From assembly GCA_017961265.1 (NCBI GenBank), contig JAGCXN010000006.1, forward strand, positions 98,273 through 162,272: 64,000 nt of DNA, given 5' to 3'. The position numbers were made by a program, and so were the translations under genes. The notes below the pieces were generated by a model. That model was not told where the DNA came from, searched no databases, and saw only the letters and a list, made by a program, of their open reading frames with translations. Origin of the DNA: Bacteroidales bacterium (lineage in GTDB: Bacteria; Bacteroidota; Bacteroidia; Bacteroidales; WCHB1-69). Below are positions 17,051-25,082 of the stretch, piece after piece (the stretch's first letter is position 1; each line of letters opens with the position of its first letter).

Positions 17051-17944
17051 TTCCCAAAAGTCGAAGTAGTTGAACCACTGTTCGGGATGTTGGTGGAGGA
17101 CGTTCTCGAGGGCTTGGGCGTAGGAGGCGGCAATCTGCTCGCTCTGCTTTCGGATGGGGAGCGTGCGGTCAGGCGGCGCAAGCGGTTGGATGATACTATG
17201 ATACAGCCGTCCCCGCACCTTGGTGTTGATGATGGAGATGACAGGCACCTCCAGCTGTGCCGCCAGCAGGAACGAACCCAACGGGAACTTTGCATCTTGG
17301 CCGAGGAAGTTGACTGTCAGGGTTTTGTTGCTCCCCCAGATGCGGTCGCACAAGATAGTGACGATTTCCCCGTTTTCCAACGCCTCCTTGATGATGAAAA
17401 GGTGGGAAAGATCCTCCTCCACCGTCACCAGCCGTATATTGTTGCGGCTGAAGGAGTTGCTTCGCCGCTGCATCAGCATCGCCCCTTCACCGCCGTAAAT
17501 CACGGCGTTGATCCGTTTGTTGTCCTGACGGATGCAGTGTCCCGCCAGTTCGTAATTGCCGATGTGCGCCCCCGCGATGATGAATCCGCCGGGCTGGTCC
17601 AGCAACTCACGGATGACCGCCTCGTTCTCAATCTCGAACCGGAACTGCTCCGTATTGCCGGCCAACACCGCAAAACGGTCCAGCACCACCTGTCCGAAAA
17701 GGAGGTGGTTGCCTACCGTCTTCCAGAAGGACTTCCATCCGGAGAAATGATGTATTTCTTTAAAATAACGGAAGATGCAGCCAAATGCCTTATGGTTGAC
17801 CACGCAATAGACAGGCACGACCAACGGCAGCACGGGGTACAAGACCGTCACCTTCACGAATTTCAAGAATCCGAAAAGGAAACGCTGCCCGAAATTGCCG
17901 CCACCGGTTTTACCGGTCCACTGCACTTCCGTCTGCTGCGCCAT
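17033..17944 (-). CDS. LpxL/HtrB-family acyltransferase of polyene locus
   Basis: 303 residues with an N-terminal membrane segment (about 25-48) and the lysophospholipid-type acyltransferase core: GAHIGNYELAG (HX4E, His at about residue 137) and ILCDRIWGSNKTLTVNFLG further on. LpxL-family enzymes move acyl chains from ACP to a lipid in the inner membrane. In aryl-polyene clusters such acyltransferases attach the polyene to its lipid. The start overlaps the ACP stop by one base (TAATG), which ties it to that ACP rather than to general lipid A synthesis. The tail is shaped by the TTTTCAR array. Confidence 0.85.
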   Translation of the reverse strand: MAQQTEVQWTGKTGGGNFGQRFLFGFLKFVKVTVLYPVLPLVVPVYCVVNHKAFGCIFRYFKEIHHFSGWKSFWKTVGNHLLFGQVVLDRFAVLAGNTEQFRFEIENEAVIRELLDQPGGFIIAGAHIGNYELAGHCIRQDNKRINAVIYGGEGAMLMQRRSNSFSRNNIRLVTVEEDLSHLFIIKEALENGEIVTILCDRIWGSNKTLTVNFLGQDAKFPLGSFLLAAQLEVPVISIINTKVRGRLYHSIIQPLAPPDRTLPIRKQSEQIAASYAQALENVLHQHPEQWFNYFDFWEMKTEN

Positions 17945-18186
17945 TACGCCATCTTGCTTTCAACGTAATCATAGAACTGCGCCAGCGTCTTCACGCCCTT
18001 CATGTCCTCGGGTTTGATCTTGATCTTGAAATGCTTCTCCACGATGACGGCAATATCCACAAAATCAAGGCTGTCAATCTTCAAATCCTCTTTCAGCAGA
18101 GCATCATCCTTGAGCTTCTCCGCATCAATTTCCAATTCTTCAATCAAAAAGTCGTTGACGATTCTGATAATTTCTGTTCTGTCCAT
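17944..18186 (-). CDS. Acyl carrier protein, first polyene locus
   Basis: 80 residues. The phosphopantetheine attachment motif is DLKIDSLDFVDI with Ser39. It is dedicated rather than housekeeping, judging by its position between a ketosynthase and an acyltransferase gene. It overlaps the acyltransferase start by one base. A second ACP (59629-59886) serves the other locus. Confidence 0.92.
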   Translation of the reverse strand: MDRTEIIRIVNDFLIEELEIDAEKLKDDALLKEDLKIDSLDFVDIAVIVEKHFKIKIKPEDMKGVKTLAQFYDYVESKMA

Positions 18187-18199
18187 AAATTAGTTATAA

Positions 18200-18255
18200 G
18201 GTTAAAGGTGATAGGTAATAGGTGATAGGTAGAAGGTAATAGGTGATGGGTGATG
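18200..18255. repeat. Seven-base array GGTRATA, eight units
   Basis: GGTTAAA, GGTGATA, GGTAATA, GGTGATA, GGTAGAA, GGTAATA, GGTGATG, GGTGATG in period seven, in the 194-base gap between the ketosynthase stop and the ACP start (minus strand). The same unit recurs at 46649. Confidence 0.8.
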
Positions 18256-18363
18256 ATAGTTATAAAGAGGGGTTGTGCGTTGGCAACCTCCTACTTTATA
18301 CCTTTTACTTTTTACGTTATTTTTCACCCTTTCATCCTTTCATCTCTTCATCATATGTTTTAG

Positions 18364-18384
18364 TTTTCAATTTTCAGTTTTCAT
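18364..18384. repeat. Seven-base array TTTTCAR, three units
   Basis: TTTTCAA, TTTTCAG, TTTTCAT, abutting and covering the stop codon of the ketosynthase gene on the minus strand. Confidence 0.75.
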
Positions 18385-19604
18385 TTTTCCATTCTCCGGA
18401 TGACCAGCGCGCTGTTTGTTCCGCCGAAACCGAAAGAGTTGGAGAGGTAGGTCTGGATTTTCTTTTCCGTGGTGAGGGGGACGATGTTGAGGTTCTGGGA
18501 GTGTTCGTCGGGGTTCTCGAAGTTGATATTGGGGGCGATGAAGTCGTTGAGCATCATTAGGTTAGAATAGACGATCTCGCTGCCGCCTGCCATCCAGCAC
18601 TCATGGCCGGTCATTGACTTGGTGGAAGAGATCGGGGTTTTCAGCTCCCCGAAGAGGTGGTTGAGGGCGTCGGCTTCGAACGCATCCCCCTGCAGGGTGG
18701 AGGTGGCGTGGGCGTTGATGTAGTCGATGTCGGACGGTTTCACCCCTGCGTCCTTCATTGCCCGCTCCATGGCGATGCAGGAACCGAGGTCGCTGGGCTG
18801 CGAGATGTTGGCGCCGTTGGACGAGAACCCGTAGCCGATCACTTCGGCGATGATGAGGGCACCGCGTTTCACGGCGTGTTCGTACTCCTCCAGAATCACC
18901 GTTGCTGCACCGCCGCTCGGTACCAAGCCGTCGCGGTCGCGGTCGAACGGGCGGGAGGCCTTGGTGGGGTCGTCCACGCGGGTGGAAAAGGCACTGATGG
19001 CATCGAAACTACTCATCGACAGGTAGTTGACCTCTTGTGCGCCGCCACAAATCACCATGTCTTGCAGTCCCTGACGGATGAACATCAGTCCCAGTCCGAT
19101 GGCGTGAGAGCCACTGGCGCAGGCGGCGCTGATGGTGATGTTGATGCCTTTCAGTTTGAAGATGGTGGAAAGGTTCATCGTCACCGTCGAGTTCATCGAC
19201 TGGAAGATGGCGCCGGAGCCTTGCAGGGTGGTGTCCTTGGTCTCCAACGTGTGCATGTGCGCCTCAATCACCGACTTCGCTGACGAGTCGTTGCCGTAGA
19301 GCACCCCGACTTCGTTGTTTTCGAGGTAGTCGAGGTCAATGCCGGCGTTGCGCAATGCTTCTGCGGTGGCCATGTAGGCGTATTCGCCTTCTTCGGCAAG
19401 GCAGATGCGGGCGCGGCGGTCGAGCAGCCCCTTCAGTTGCGGGCGTTCCACGATACCCGTGAGCGGCGAGCGGTAACCGTATACAATACGCTCCGGATCA
19501 ATGCCGATGCCCGACTTCCCGTCATATAACGATTGCCGCACCTCCTCCAGATTCTTCCCGAGGCACGACCAGATTCCCATTCCTGTAATAACGACTCTTC
19601 GCAT
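18381..19604 (-). CDS. Beta-ketoacyl-ACP synthase (FabF/B type), first polyene locus
   Basis: 407 residues with an intact Cys-His-His active site: AACASGS (Cys162), NAHATSTLQGD and TGHECWMAGGSE. The enzyme condenses an acyl chain with malonyl-ACP. Placement with a ketoreductase, an ACP and an ammonia lyase points to a pathway-specific role rather than bulk fatty acid synthesis. It is separated from fabG-like upstream gene by a 34-base gap filled with a seven-base AGTTRAA array. Confidence 0.93.
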   Translation of the reverse strand: MRRVVITGMGIWSCLGKNLEEVRQSLYDGKSGIGIDPERIVYGYRSPLTGIVERPQLKGLLDRRARICLAEEGEYAYMATAEALRNAGIDLDYLENNEVGVLYGNDSSAKSVIEAHMHTLETKDTTLQGSGAIFQSMNSTVTMNLSTIFKLKGINITISAACASGSHAIGLGLMFIRQGLQDMVICGGAQEVNYLSMSSFDAISAFSTRVDDPTKASRPFDRDRDGLVPSGGAATVILEEYEHAVKRGALIIAEVIGYGFSSNGANISQPSDLGSCIAMERAMKDAGVKPSDIDYINAHATSTLQGDAFEADALNHLFGELKTPISSTKSMTGHECWMAGGSEIVYSNLMMLNDFIAPNINFENPDEHSQNLNIVPLTTEKKIQTYLSNSFGFGGTNSALVIRRMEK

Positions 19605-19607
19605 AAA

Positions 19608-19640
19608 AGTTAAGAGTTAAAAGTTGAAAGTTAAAAGTTT
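19608..19640. repeat. Seven-base array AGTTRAR, five units
   Basis: AGTTAAG, AGTTAAA, AGTTGAA, AGTTAAA and a partial AGTTT in period seven, filling the gap between the ketoreductase stop and the ketosynthase start. Confidence 0.75.
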
Positions 19641-20370
19641 ATGTATAAAGTCCACCGTTAATCGAGACCACCTCGCCGTTGATGTAGGCGGCGTTGTCGG
19701 AGGCGAGGAAACCGACGAGGGCGGCTACTTCCTCCGGTTTGCCGAACCGGCCGCATGGAATCTGTTTCTTGAGGGTGTCCTTGTCGAGGTCTTTGGTCAT
19801 GTCGGTGGCGATGAACCCCGGTGCCACGGCGTTGACCGTCACCTTGCGGGGGGCCACTTCCTGCGCCAGCGCTTTCGTCGCCCCGATGAGGGCCGCCTTT
19901 GCCGTTGAATAGTTCACCTGCCCGGGCAGTCCCTTGATGCCCGACAGCGACACCACGTTGACGATACGGCCGTACCGTTTGGTAAGCATGTTTTTCAGCA
20001 GCCGCCTCGTGATGTAGAAGAACCCGTTGAGGGTGGTATCCAACACGTTGTGCCACTGTTCGTTCTCCATGAACACCATCATCGTGTCCTGACGGATGCC
20101 GGCGTTGTTGACCAACACAGCGATATAGTCGTCGGGGTGGCCGTTCTGCCAAGTCTCGAGGGCGGCTTCGGCGGCGGCACCGTCGGCCACGTCGAACGGC
20201 ATCAGCTCCGCTGCAACACCTTTCTCCTCCACCAGCTTCTTGGTCTCTTCCGCCGCCTCCGCATTGCGGGCGTAGTTGATGATGACGGGGTAGCCCATCT
20301 CGGCCAACTGCAGGCATACGGCTCTCCCGATGCCTCTTGAACCGCCAGTTACAAGTGCATATTTTGTCAT
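19639..20370 (-). CDS. 3-oxoacyl-ACP reductase (FabG-like SDR), first polyene locus
   Basis: 243 residues, classical short-chain dehydrogenase. Cofactor loop TGGSRGIGRAV at residue 8, NNAG motif, and the catalytic Ser and YxxxK (VNYSTAKAAL). It reduces the 3-keto group using NADPH. It starts five bases after the ammonia-lyase stop, so it is in one operon with it. In aryl-polyene clusters this activity corresponds to the dedicated ketoreductase. A housekeeping fabG elsewhere in the genome is likely. Confidence 0.92.
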   Translation of the reverse strand: MTKYALVTGGSRGIGRAVCLQLAEMGYPVIINYARNAEAAEETKKLVEEKGVAAELMPFDVADGAAAEAALETWQNGHPDDYIAVLVNNAGIRQDTMMVFMENEQWHNVLDTTLNGFFYITRRLLKNMLTKRYGRIVNVVSLSGIKGLPGQVNYSTAKAALIGATKALAQEVAPRKVTVNAVAPGFIATDMTKDLDKDTLKKQIPCGRFGKPEEVAALVGFLASDNAAYINGEVVSINGGLYT

Positions 20371-20375
20371 TGCAA

Positions 20376-21872
20376 TTATTTGTTTCTTAAATAGTTAATG
20401 ATGTTTTCAATCTCCTCGTACTTGGGCGTATCTTCGATGAAAAGCGGTACGATGGCGCGGACTTCGTCATACACCTTGCGAGTGGTACGCGAAAGCTTGC
20501 TCTTGAGTTTGAGGCAGTCCACCGCCTGCACGAGGCTGATATAGTGGATAGCCATCACTTGGAAGGCGTTGTCGATAACGCGGCGGGCAAGGATGGCGGA
20601 GTTGGTGCCCATACTCACCACGTCTTGGTTGTCGTTGTTGTTGGGGATGCTGTGCACGTACATCGGATTCGACAGGGTCTGACACTCAGCGGTAGTGGAA
20701 GTGGCGGTGAACTGCATCGCCTGCACGCCGTAGTTGAGGCCGAGTTTGCCGAGGTTGAGGAACGGCGGCAGCGTCTCGTTGATCTTGTCGTGGCACAGGT
20801 AGTTGAGTTGCCGTTCCATCAGCATCGTCAGTTTGGTGACGGCGATTTTCAGCTTGTCCATCTCGAAGCTGATATAGTCGCCGTGGAAGTTTCCGCCGTG
20901 ATAGACGGTGCGGGTGTCGATATCGACAATGGGGTTGTCATCGACGGCGTTCAGCTCCTCTTGCAGAATCTGTTCGGTGAAGTTGAACGTATCGAGGACG
21001 GGGCCGAGGATCTGGGGGACGCACCGGAGCGAGTAGAACGGCTGCACCTTGTGCTTGAAGACGCGTTCTTCGTGCGGGCGGTACATCTCCACCTCACGTT
21101 TCAGGAGGCACTTGGAGCTCTTGGCCATTTCTGTCATCTGGCGGGCGATTTCGCTCTGGCCGTTATGGTGCTTCAGGTCGTTGAGTTCGGGAGCGAGGAA
21201 GTCGTCGTAGGAGGCGACGATTTCGTTGGCGAGGAGGGAAGCCACGACTGCGTGGTGCAGCAGCACTTTGGCATAGTGCAGGTTGACGATGCCTACGCCC
21301 GTCATCATGGCGGTGCCGTTGGTGAGGGCGAGCCCTTCGCGGAGGTGCGGGCGGATGGGTGTGAGTTTCAGTTTCTTCAGAACGTCGGTGGTGGGCTGGA
21401 GCTTGCCTTTGTAGAACACCTGGCCTTCACCGATGAGGGTGAGGGCGAGGTGGGCGAGCTGCACGAGGTCGCCGCTGGAGCCGACGCTGCCGTGCTGCGG
21501 GATGAACGGCGTGATGTCGTTGTTGATGAAGTCGCGGAGCAGTTCCAGCGCGTCGATGTGCACGCCCGACTTGCCGTTGGCAAAAGTCATATAGCGCGAA
21601 AGCATCGCCGCCTTCACGTATTCGGGGGCGAAGGGTTCGCCCGCGCCGGTGGAGTGGCTGCGGATGATGTTATACTGCAACGACAGCAGGTCCTCATCGG
21701 AAACGCGGTACTGCGCCATCGGCCCGAAACCGGTGTTGATGCCGTAAATGACCTTATCTTTGGAAAAATCTGCTAAAAAACGGTAGCTTTTTTCAATTTT
21801 CTGGCGCTGGCTTGCGGTGATTTCCAGTTTGTCGCACCCGAAAATGATTTTTTCAGCATCCTTAATTTTCAT
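20376..21872 (-). CDS. MIO-type aromatic amino acid ammonia-lyase (histidine or tyrosine)
   Basis: 498 residues from the ATG at 21872; the open frame continues 48 codons further but those precede the conserved start and overlap the promoter. Family marks: catalytic Tyr in YGINTGFG (Tyr43), the cofactor-forming loop GSVGSSGDL (residues 129-135) and LTNGTAMMTG. The usual Ala-Ser-Gly cofactor triad reads Ser-Ser-Gly here. It removes ammonia from an aromatic amino acid to give a cinnamate or urocanate. Because it heads an operon with ketoreductase, ketosynthase and ACP genes, I infer tyrosine to 4-coumarate as a polyene starter. A histidine ammonia-lyase partner for hutU 12 kb away cannot be excluded. 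Confidence 0.85.
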   Translation of the reverse strand: MKIKDAEKIIFGCDKLEITASQRQKIEKSYRFLADFSKDKVIYGINTGFGPMAQYRVSDEDLLSLQYNIIRSHSTGAGEPFAPEYVKAAMLSRYMTFANGKSGVHIDALELLRDFINNDITPFIPQHGSVGSSGDLVQLAHLALTLIGEGQVFYKGKLQPTTDVLKKLKLTPIRPHLREGLALTNGTAMMTGVGIVNLHYAKVLLHHAVVASLLANEIVASYDDFLAPELNDLKHHNGQSEIARQMTEMAKSSKCLLKREVEMYRPHEERVFKHKVQPFYSLRCVPQILGPVLDTFNFTEQILQEELNAVDDNPIVDIDTRTVYHGGNFHGDYISFEMDKLKIAVTKLTMLMERQLNYLCHDKINETLPPFLNLGKLGLNYGVQAMQFTATSTTAECQTLSNPMYVHSIPNNNDNQDVVSMGTNSAILARRVIDNAFQVMAIHYISLVQAVDCLKLKSKLSRTTRKVYDEVRAIVPLFIEDTPKYEEIENIINYLRNK

Positions 21873-21936
21873 ATTGGATTGTAGTTTGTTTGTTCTCAAT
21901 AAATTACCTTTTTCATATAAATATATGAAAAGCGGG

Positions 21937-21944
21937 CAAAGGTA
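21937..21944 (-). promoter_or_regulatory. Minus-7 box for the first polyene operon
   Basis: TACCTTTG on the minus strand, about 65 bases before the ammonia-lyase start. A perfect short palindrome (TTCATATA/TATATGAA, 21912-21929) lies in the leader and could bind a regulator or form a hairpin. Confidence 0.48.
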
Positions 21945-21965
21945 AGATTTTTTGAAATAACTGAC

Positions 21966-21999
21966 AAAAAAACCGCCACTTAAAAATGGCGGTTTTTTT
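21966..21999 (-). terminator. Terminator after htpG
   Basis: Strong hairpin, stem AAAACCGCCA / TGGCGGTTTT with an eight-base loop and flanking A and T tracts on both sides, 40 bases after the htpG stop. Confidence 0.85.
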
Positions 22000-22039
22000 A
22001 GCGTGTTGAATGGCACGGATGAAATAATTCCGTAAGATG

Positions 22040-23920
22040 TTACAGCAGCTCCACGCTCCGTTTGATGAACTCGCTCAATTTCTCGCCTTTCAGGATGTTC
22101 TGCGACAGGAGGGCGAGGTCCACCAGCTGTTGGGTGAGGCTCGTCTTCTTGGCTTCGTCCGTCTCCTCCAGAATCCGGGAGGCCAGCGGGTGGTTGCCGT
22201 TCACCACGAGGTTGTAGTGCTCCATGTTGCCGTAGAATCCCTTTTGTCCAGACAACTTCTCCATATCTTGGAACCGGCGCATGAACTCGTTCTGCGTGAT
22301 CATGATCGGAAGATCTGTTTCGCTGAGGTTGGCGATCTGCACCATGAACTTGTCTTTGTCCACGATGTTCTCGAAAACGTCCTTCAGGGTCTTTTGCTCC
22401 TCATCGGAGAGTTTGGCGGGAGCGGGCTCGTCCTTCTCGATAAGACGGTCGATGGTGTCGGCATCCACGCGGGCGAAACGGCTCTTTTCGAGCTTCTGCT
22501 CCAGCAGGTTGATGAAGTGCGTGTCCAAGAAACCATCCATCAGCAGGATGTCGTAGCCGCGTTCCTTGGCAGCCTGGATATAGACATGCTGCGTCGCCGT
22601 GTCGTGGGCGTACAGATACACGGTGATGTCGTTCTTGTCCTTCTGCAACGTTTCGATGTGCGTGCGGTACTCGTCCATCGTAAAGTATTTTCCTTCAATG
22701 TTTTTGAAGAGGATGAACTTCTTGGCACGCTCGAAGAACTTCTCGTCCGTCACGCAGCCGTACTCGATGAAAACCTTGATGTCGTCCCACTTTTTCTCGA
22801 AGTCCTCGCGGTTGTTCTTGAACATCTCCTCCAGTTTGTCGGCCACCTTCTTGGTGATGTGGGAAGAGATTTTCTTGACGTTCGCGTCCGACTGCAGGTA
22901 CGAACGGGAGACGTTCAGCGGGATGTCGGGCGAGTCGATGACACCGTGGAGCAGCATCATGAATTCGGGGATGACGCCCTCCAGTTGATCGGTGATAAAC
23001 ACCTGATTGCAATAGAGTTGCACCTTGTTTTTCTGGATTTCCATCTGGTTGCGGACCTTCGGGAAATAGAGAATGCCGGTGAGGTTGAAGGGGTAGTCCA
23101 CGTTGAGGTGAATTTGGAACAGCGGCTCGTCGAAGGTCATCGGGTAGAGTTCGCGGTAGAAGGCCACGTACTGCTCCTGTGTAATTTCCGAGGGGTTCTG
23201 TTTCCACAACGGGTTGGTGTTGTTGATGATGCGCGGCACCTTGACCTCCACCTCCTTGGGTTCTTCATCGCTGTCGGCTGCTTTTTCGGGCTTCTCCCAT
23301 TTGCTCTCCTCGCCGCACTGGATTTCCACGGGCAGGAAGCGGCAATACTTGCGGAGAAGGGACACGATGCGCGGCTCGTCGCAGAACTCCATCGAGTCCT
23401 CGGCGATGTGCAGCACGATGTCGGTGCCGCGTTCAGCCTTTTCCGTCTCCTCCATCTCGTAGTCGGGCGAGCCGGTGCAGCTCCACTTCACGGCTTTTGC
23501 ATCAGGCAGGTACGATTTGGTGATGATATCGACCCGTTCCGCCACCATGAAGGCGGAGTAGAAACCGAGTCCGAAGTGGCCGATGATGTTGGCGCCTTCG
23601 CTCTTGAACTTCTCCAGGAACTCCTCCGCGCCGGAGAAGGCAATCTGGTTGATATAGCGGTCCACCTCTTCCGCCGTCATGCCGATGCCGCGGTCGGAAA
23701 CGGTGATGGTCTTGGCTTCTTTATCCACTGCCACGTTGATGGTCAGGTCGCCCAGTTCGCAGTCGGCCTTGCCAGCCTGCACCAGCGTTTTCAGCTTCTG
23801 GGTGGCATCCACTGCATTGGAAATCAGCTCTCTGATAAAAATGTCGTGTTCGGAATAGAGGAATTTCTTGATTACCGGGAAGATGTTCTCGGTCTGCACA
23901 TTAATCTGTCCTTTTTGCAT
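22040..23920 (-). CDS. htpG: Hsp90-family molecular chaperone HtpG
   Basis: 626 residues, close to the usual bacterial length. The N-terminal GHKL ATPase domain shows RELISNAVDATQK, DRGIGMTAEEVD and GHFGLGFYSAF; the middle domain has the conserved SDSPDIPLNVSR-like stretch (DSPDIPLNVSRSYLQ) and a normal C-terminal dimerisation part. It is a cytoplasmic ATP-dependent chaperone. Stand-alone gene with its own terminator. Confidence 0.97.
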   Translation of the reverse strand: MQKGQINVQTENIFPVIKKFLYSEHDIFIRELISNAVDATQKLKTLVQAGKADCELGDLTINVAVDKEAKTITVSDRGIGMTAEEVDRYINQIAFSGAEEFLEKFKSEGANIIGHFGLGFYSAFMVAERVDIITKSYLPDAKAVKWSCTGSPDYEMEETEKAERGTDIVLHIAEDSMEFCDEPRIVSLLRKYCRFLPVEIQCGEESKWEKPEKAADSDEEPKEVEVKVPRIINNTNPLWKQNPSEITQEQYVAFYRELYPMTFDEPLFQIHLNVDYPFNLTGILYFPKVRNQMEIQKNKVQLYCNQVFITDQLEGVIPEFMMLLHGVIDSPDIPLNVSRSYLQSDANVKKISSHITKKVADKLEEMFKNNREDFEKKWDDIKVFIEYGCVTDEKFFERAKKFILFKNIEGKYFTMDEYRTHIETLQKDKNDITVYLYAHDTATQHVYIQAAKERGYDILLMDGFLDTHFINLLEQKLEKSRFARVDADTIDRLIEKDEPAPAKLSDEEQKTLKDVFENIVDKDKFMVQIANLSETDLPIMITQNEFMRRFQDMEKLSGQKGFYGNMEHYNLVVNGNHPLASRILEETDEAKKTSLTQQLVDLALLSQNILKGEKLSEFIKRSVELL

Positions 23921-23956
23921 AGTATTTCAATTTTTGATTTTGACAACAGAAAAAAC

Positions 23957-24010
23957 TGCCAACAAAAACGGTTGGCGCCTGTTTTCTGCAAACATCGTGC
24001 CAACCGTAGG
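23957..24010. other. Nested inverted repeats between htpG and the RhuM-PLD gene
   Basis: GCCAAC is followed by GGTTGGC six bases later and a further GCCAACC about 20 bases on, so two alternative hairpins can form. The rest of 24011-24147 is very AT-rich with no other recognisable signal. Confidence 0.4.
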
Positions 24011-24147
24011 GGGTGACAAAATGTCAGTCATCTATTTTCTGAAATGTATAATAAATAAATTTATGAAAATTTTTATAAAAATGATAATATATTTCTTTGT
24101 ATAACGTTATAATAGTATATCTGTGTTTTTTGAAATCTCAATAGGTT

Positions 24148-24975
24148 ATGGCTACTGAAATGAAATTATACGAATCAAACGATGCCCTCATTCAATTGGA
24201 TGTGCTTGTTGAGAATGAGACAGTGTGGCTGACACAGGCGCAGATGACGACTCTTTTTCAGCGTGATGTGTCAGTTGTTTCGCGGCATATTCACAATATT
24301 TTTAAAGAAGGCGAATTGAGTATGGATAGTAATTTGCATTTTTTGCAAATTGCAAATTCAGACCGACCGGTAGCTTTCTATAGTCTTGATGTGATTATTT
24401 CTGTAGGTTACAGAGTAAAAAGTAGGCGGGGTACAGAATTCCGAATTTGGGCAACAAATGTATTAAAAGAATACATCTATCGAGGATATGCAATCAGCCA
24501 GAGAATTGACAAAGTTGAAAATCAAGTGGCATCGCTTTCCGTGCAGATGCAGTCTTTGGTACAGACAGCGCTTCCTCCCAAACAAGGAGTCTTCTATAAT
24601 GGGCAGATTTTCGATGCATACCGATTCGTTTCGGATCTGATACGCAGTGCTAAAACTTCCATTTTGTTGATTGACAATTATGTGGACGATAGTGTCTTGA
24701 CGCAACTGACAAAGCGAACGAATGGTGTTACAGCCACTATTGTCGTGAATCAGCTCACAGATTCTTTGCATTTGGATTTGGAACGGCACAACCGACAATA
24801 TCCGACCATAAATGTGCGTATCATCCCTGCTATACACGACCGTTTTCTGTTTATTGACGACAGTCGACTCTACACTTTTGGAGCATCATTCAAGGATTTG
24901 GGCAGAAAACTTTTTTGTTTTACTCTGATGGAAAGTCCAGCCGTGGTTGCGGCTGTGCGCCAGCTTATGGAATGA
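24148..24975 (+). CDS. RhuM-like N-terminal domain fused to phospholipase D-like domain
   Basis: 275 residues. Residues 1-125 resemble the RhuM virulence-protein family (VWLTQAQMTTLFQRDVS, HIHNIFKEGEL, WATNVLKEYIYRGY), probably DNA-binding. Residues 145-275 look like half a phospholipase D/nuclease fold: SILLIDNYVDDSVL and IHDRFLFIDD, where the usual HxK is H230-x-R232 with Asp at 237, then FGASFKDLG. The gene is AT-rich against its neighbours, has no partner gene and lies in an AT-rich pocket, which suggests horizontal transfer. Such proteins occur near mobile elements and defence genes; the activity is unproven. Confidence 0.75.
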   Translation: MATEMKLYESNDALIQLDVLVENETVWLTQAQMTTLFQRDVSVVSRHIHNIFKEGELSMDSNLHFLQIANSDRPVAFYSLDVIISVGYRVKSRRGTEFRIWATNVLKEYIYRGYAISQRIDKVENQVASLSVQMQSLVQTALPPKQGVFYNGQIFDAYRFVSDLIRSAKTSILLIDNYVDDSVLTQLTKRTNGVTATIVVNQLTDSLHLDLERHNRQYPTINVRIIPAIHDRFLFIDDSRLYTFGASFKDLGRKLFCFTLMESPAVVAAVRQLME

Positions 24976-25043
24976 TACTCCCCTCCTTGATGTGAAAATT
25001 TTACAACCAAAAATAGAGGTGATATACGTGCCGCCACCTTGAA

Positions 25044-25058
25044 GTCGAAAATTTCGAC
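25044..25058. other. Perfect palindrome in the convergent gap
   Basis: GTCGAAA-A-TTTCGAC lies in the 107-base gap between the RhuM-PLD gene and the S41 protease gene. It has no T run, so a terminator is possible but weak. Confidence 0.35.
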
Positions 25059-25082
25059 CTCAAATTATTGAAAGGTTGTCCC

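Noticed and set aside
20376-21872. Annotating the lyase as hutH
   Set aside because: Its operon partners are ketoreductase, ketosynthase and ACP genes rather than hut genes, and substrate residues cannot be settled by eye, so no symbol was given.
22037-24016. 659-codon plus-strand frame
   Set aside because: Antisense shadow of htpG, whose own frame has every Hsp90 motif.
24148-24975. Prophage or integrative element around the RhuM-PLD gene
   Set aside because: No integrase, attachment repeat, structural gene or tRNA junction is seen near it; only one gene looks foreign.
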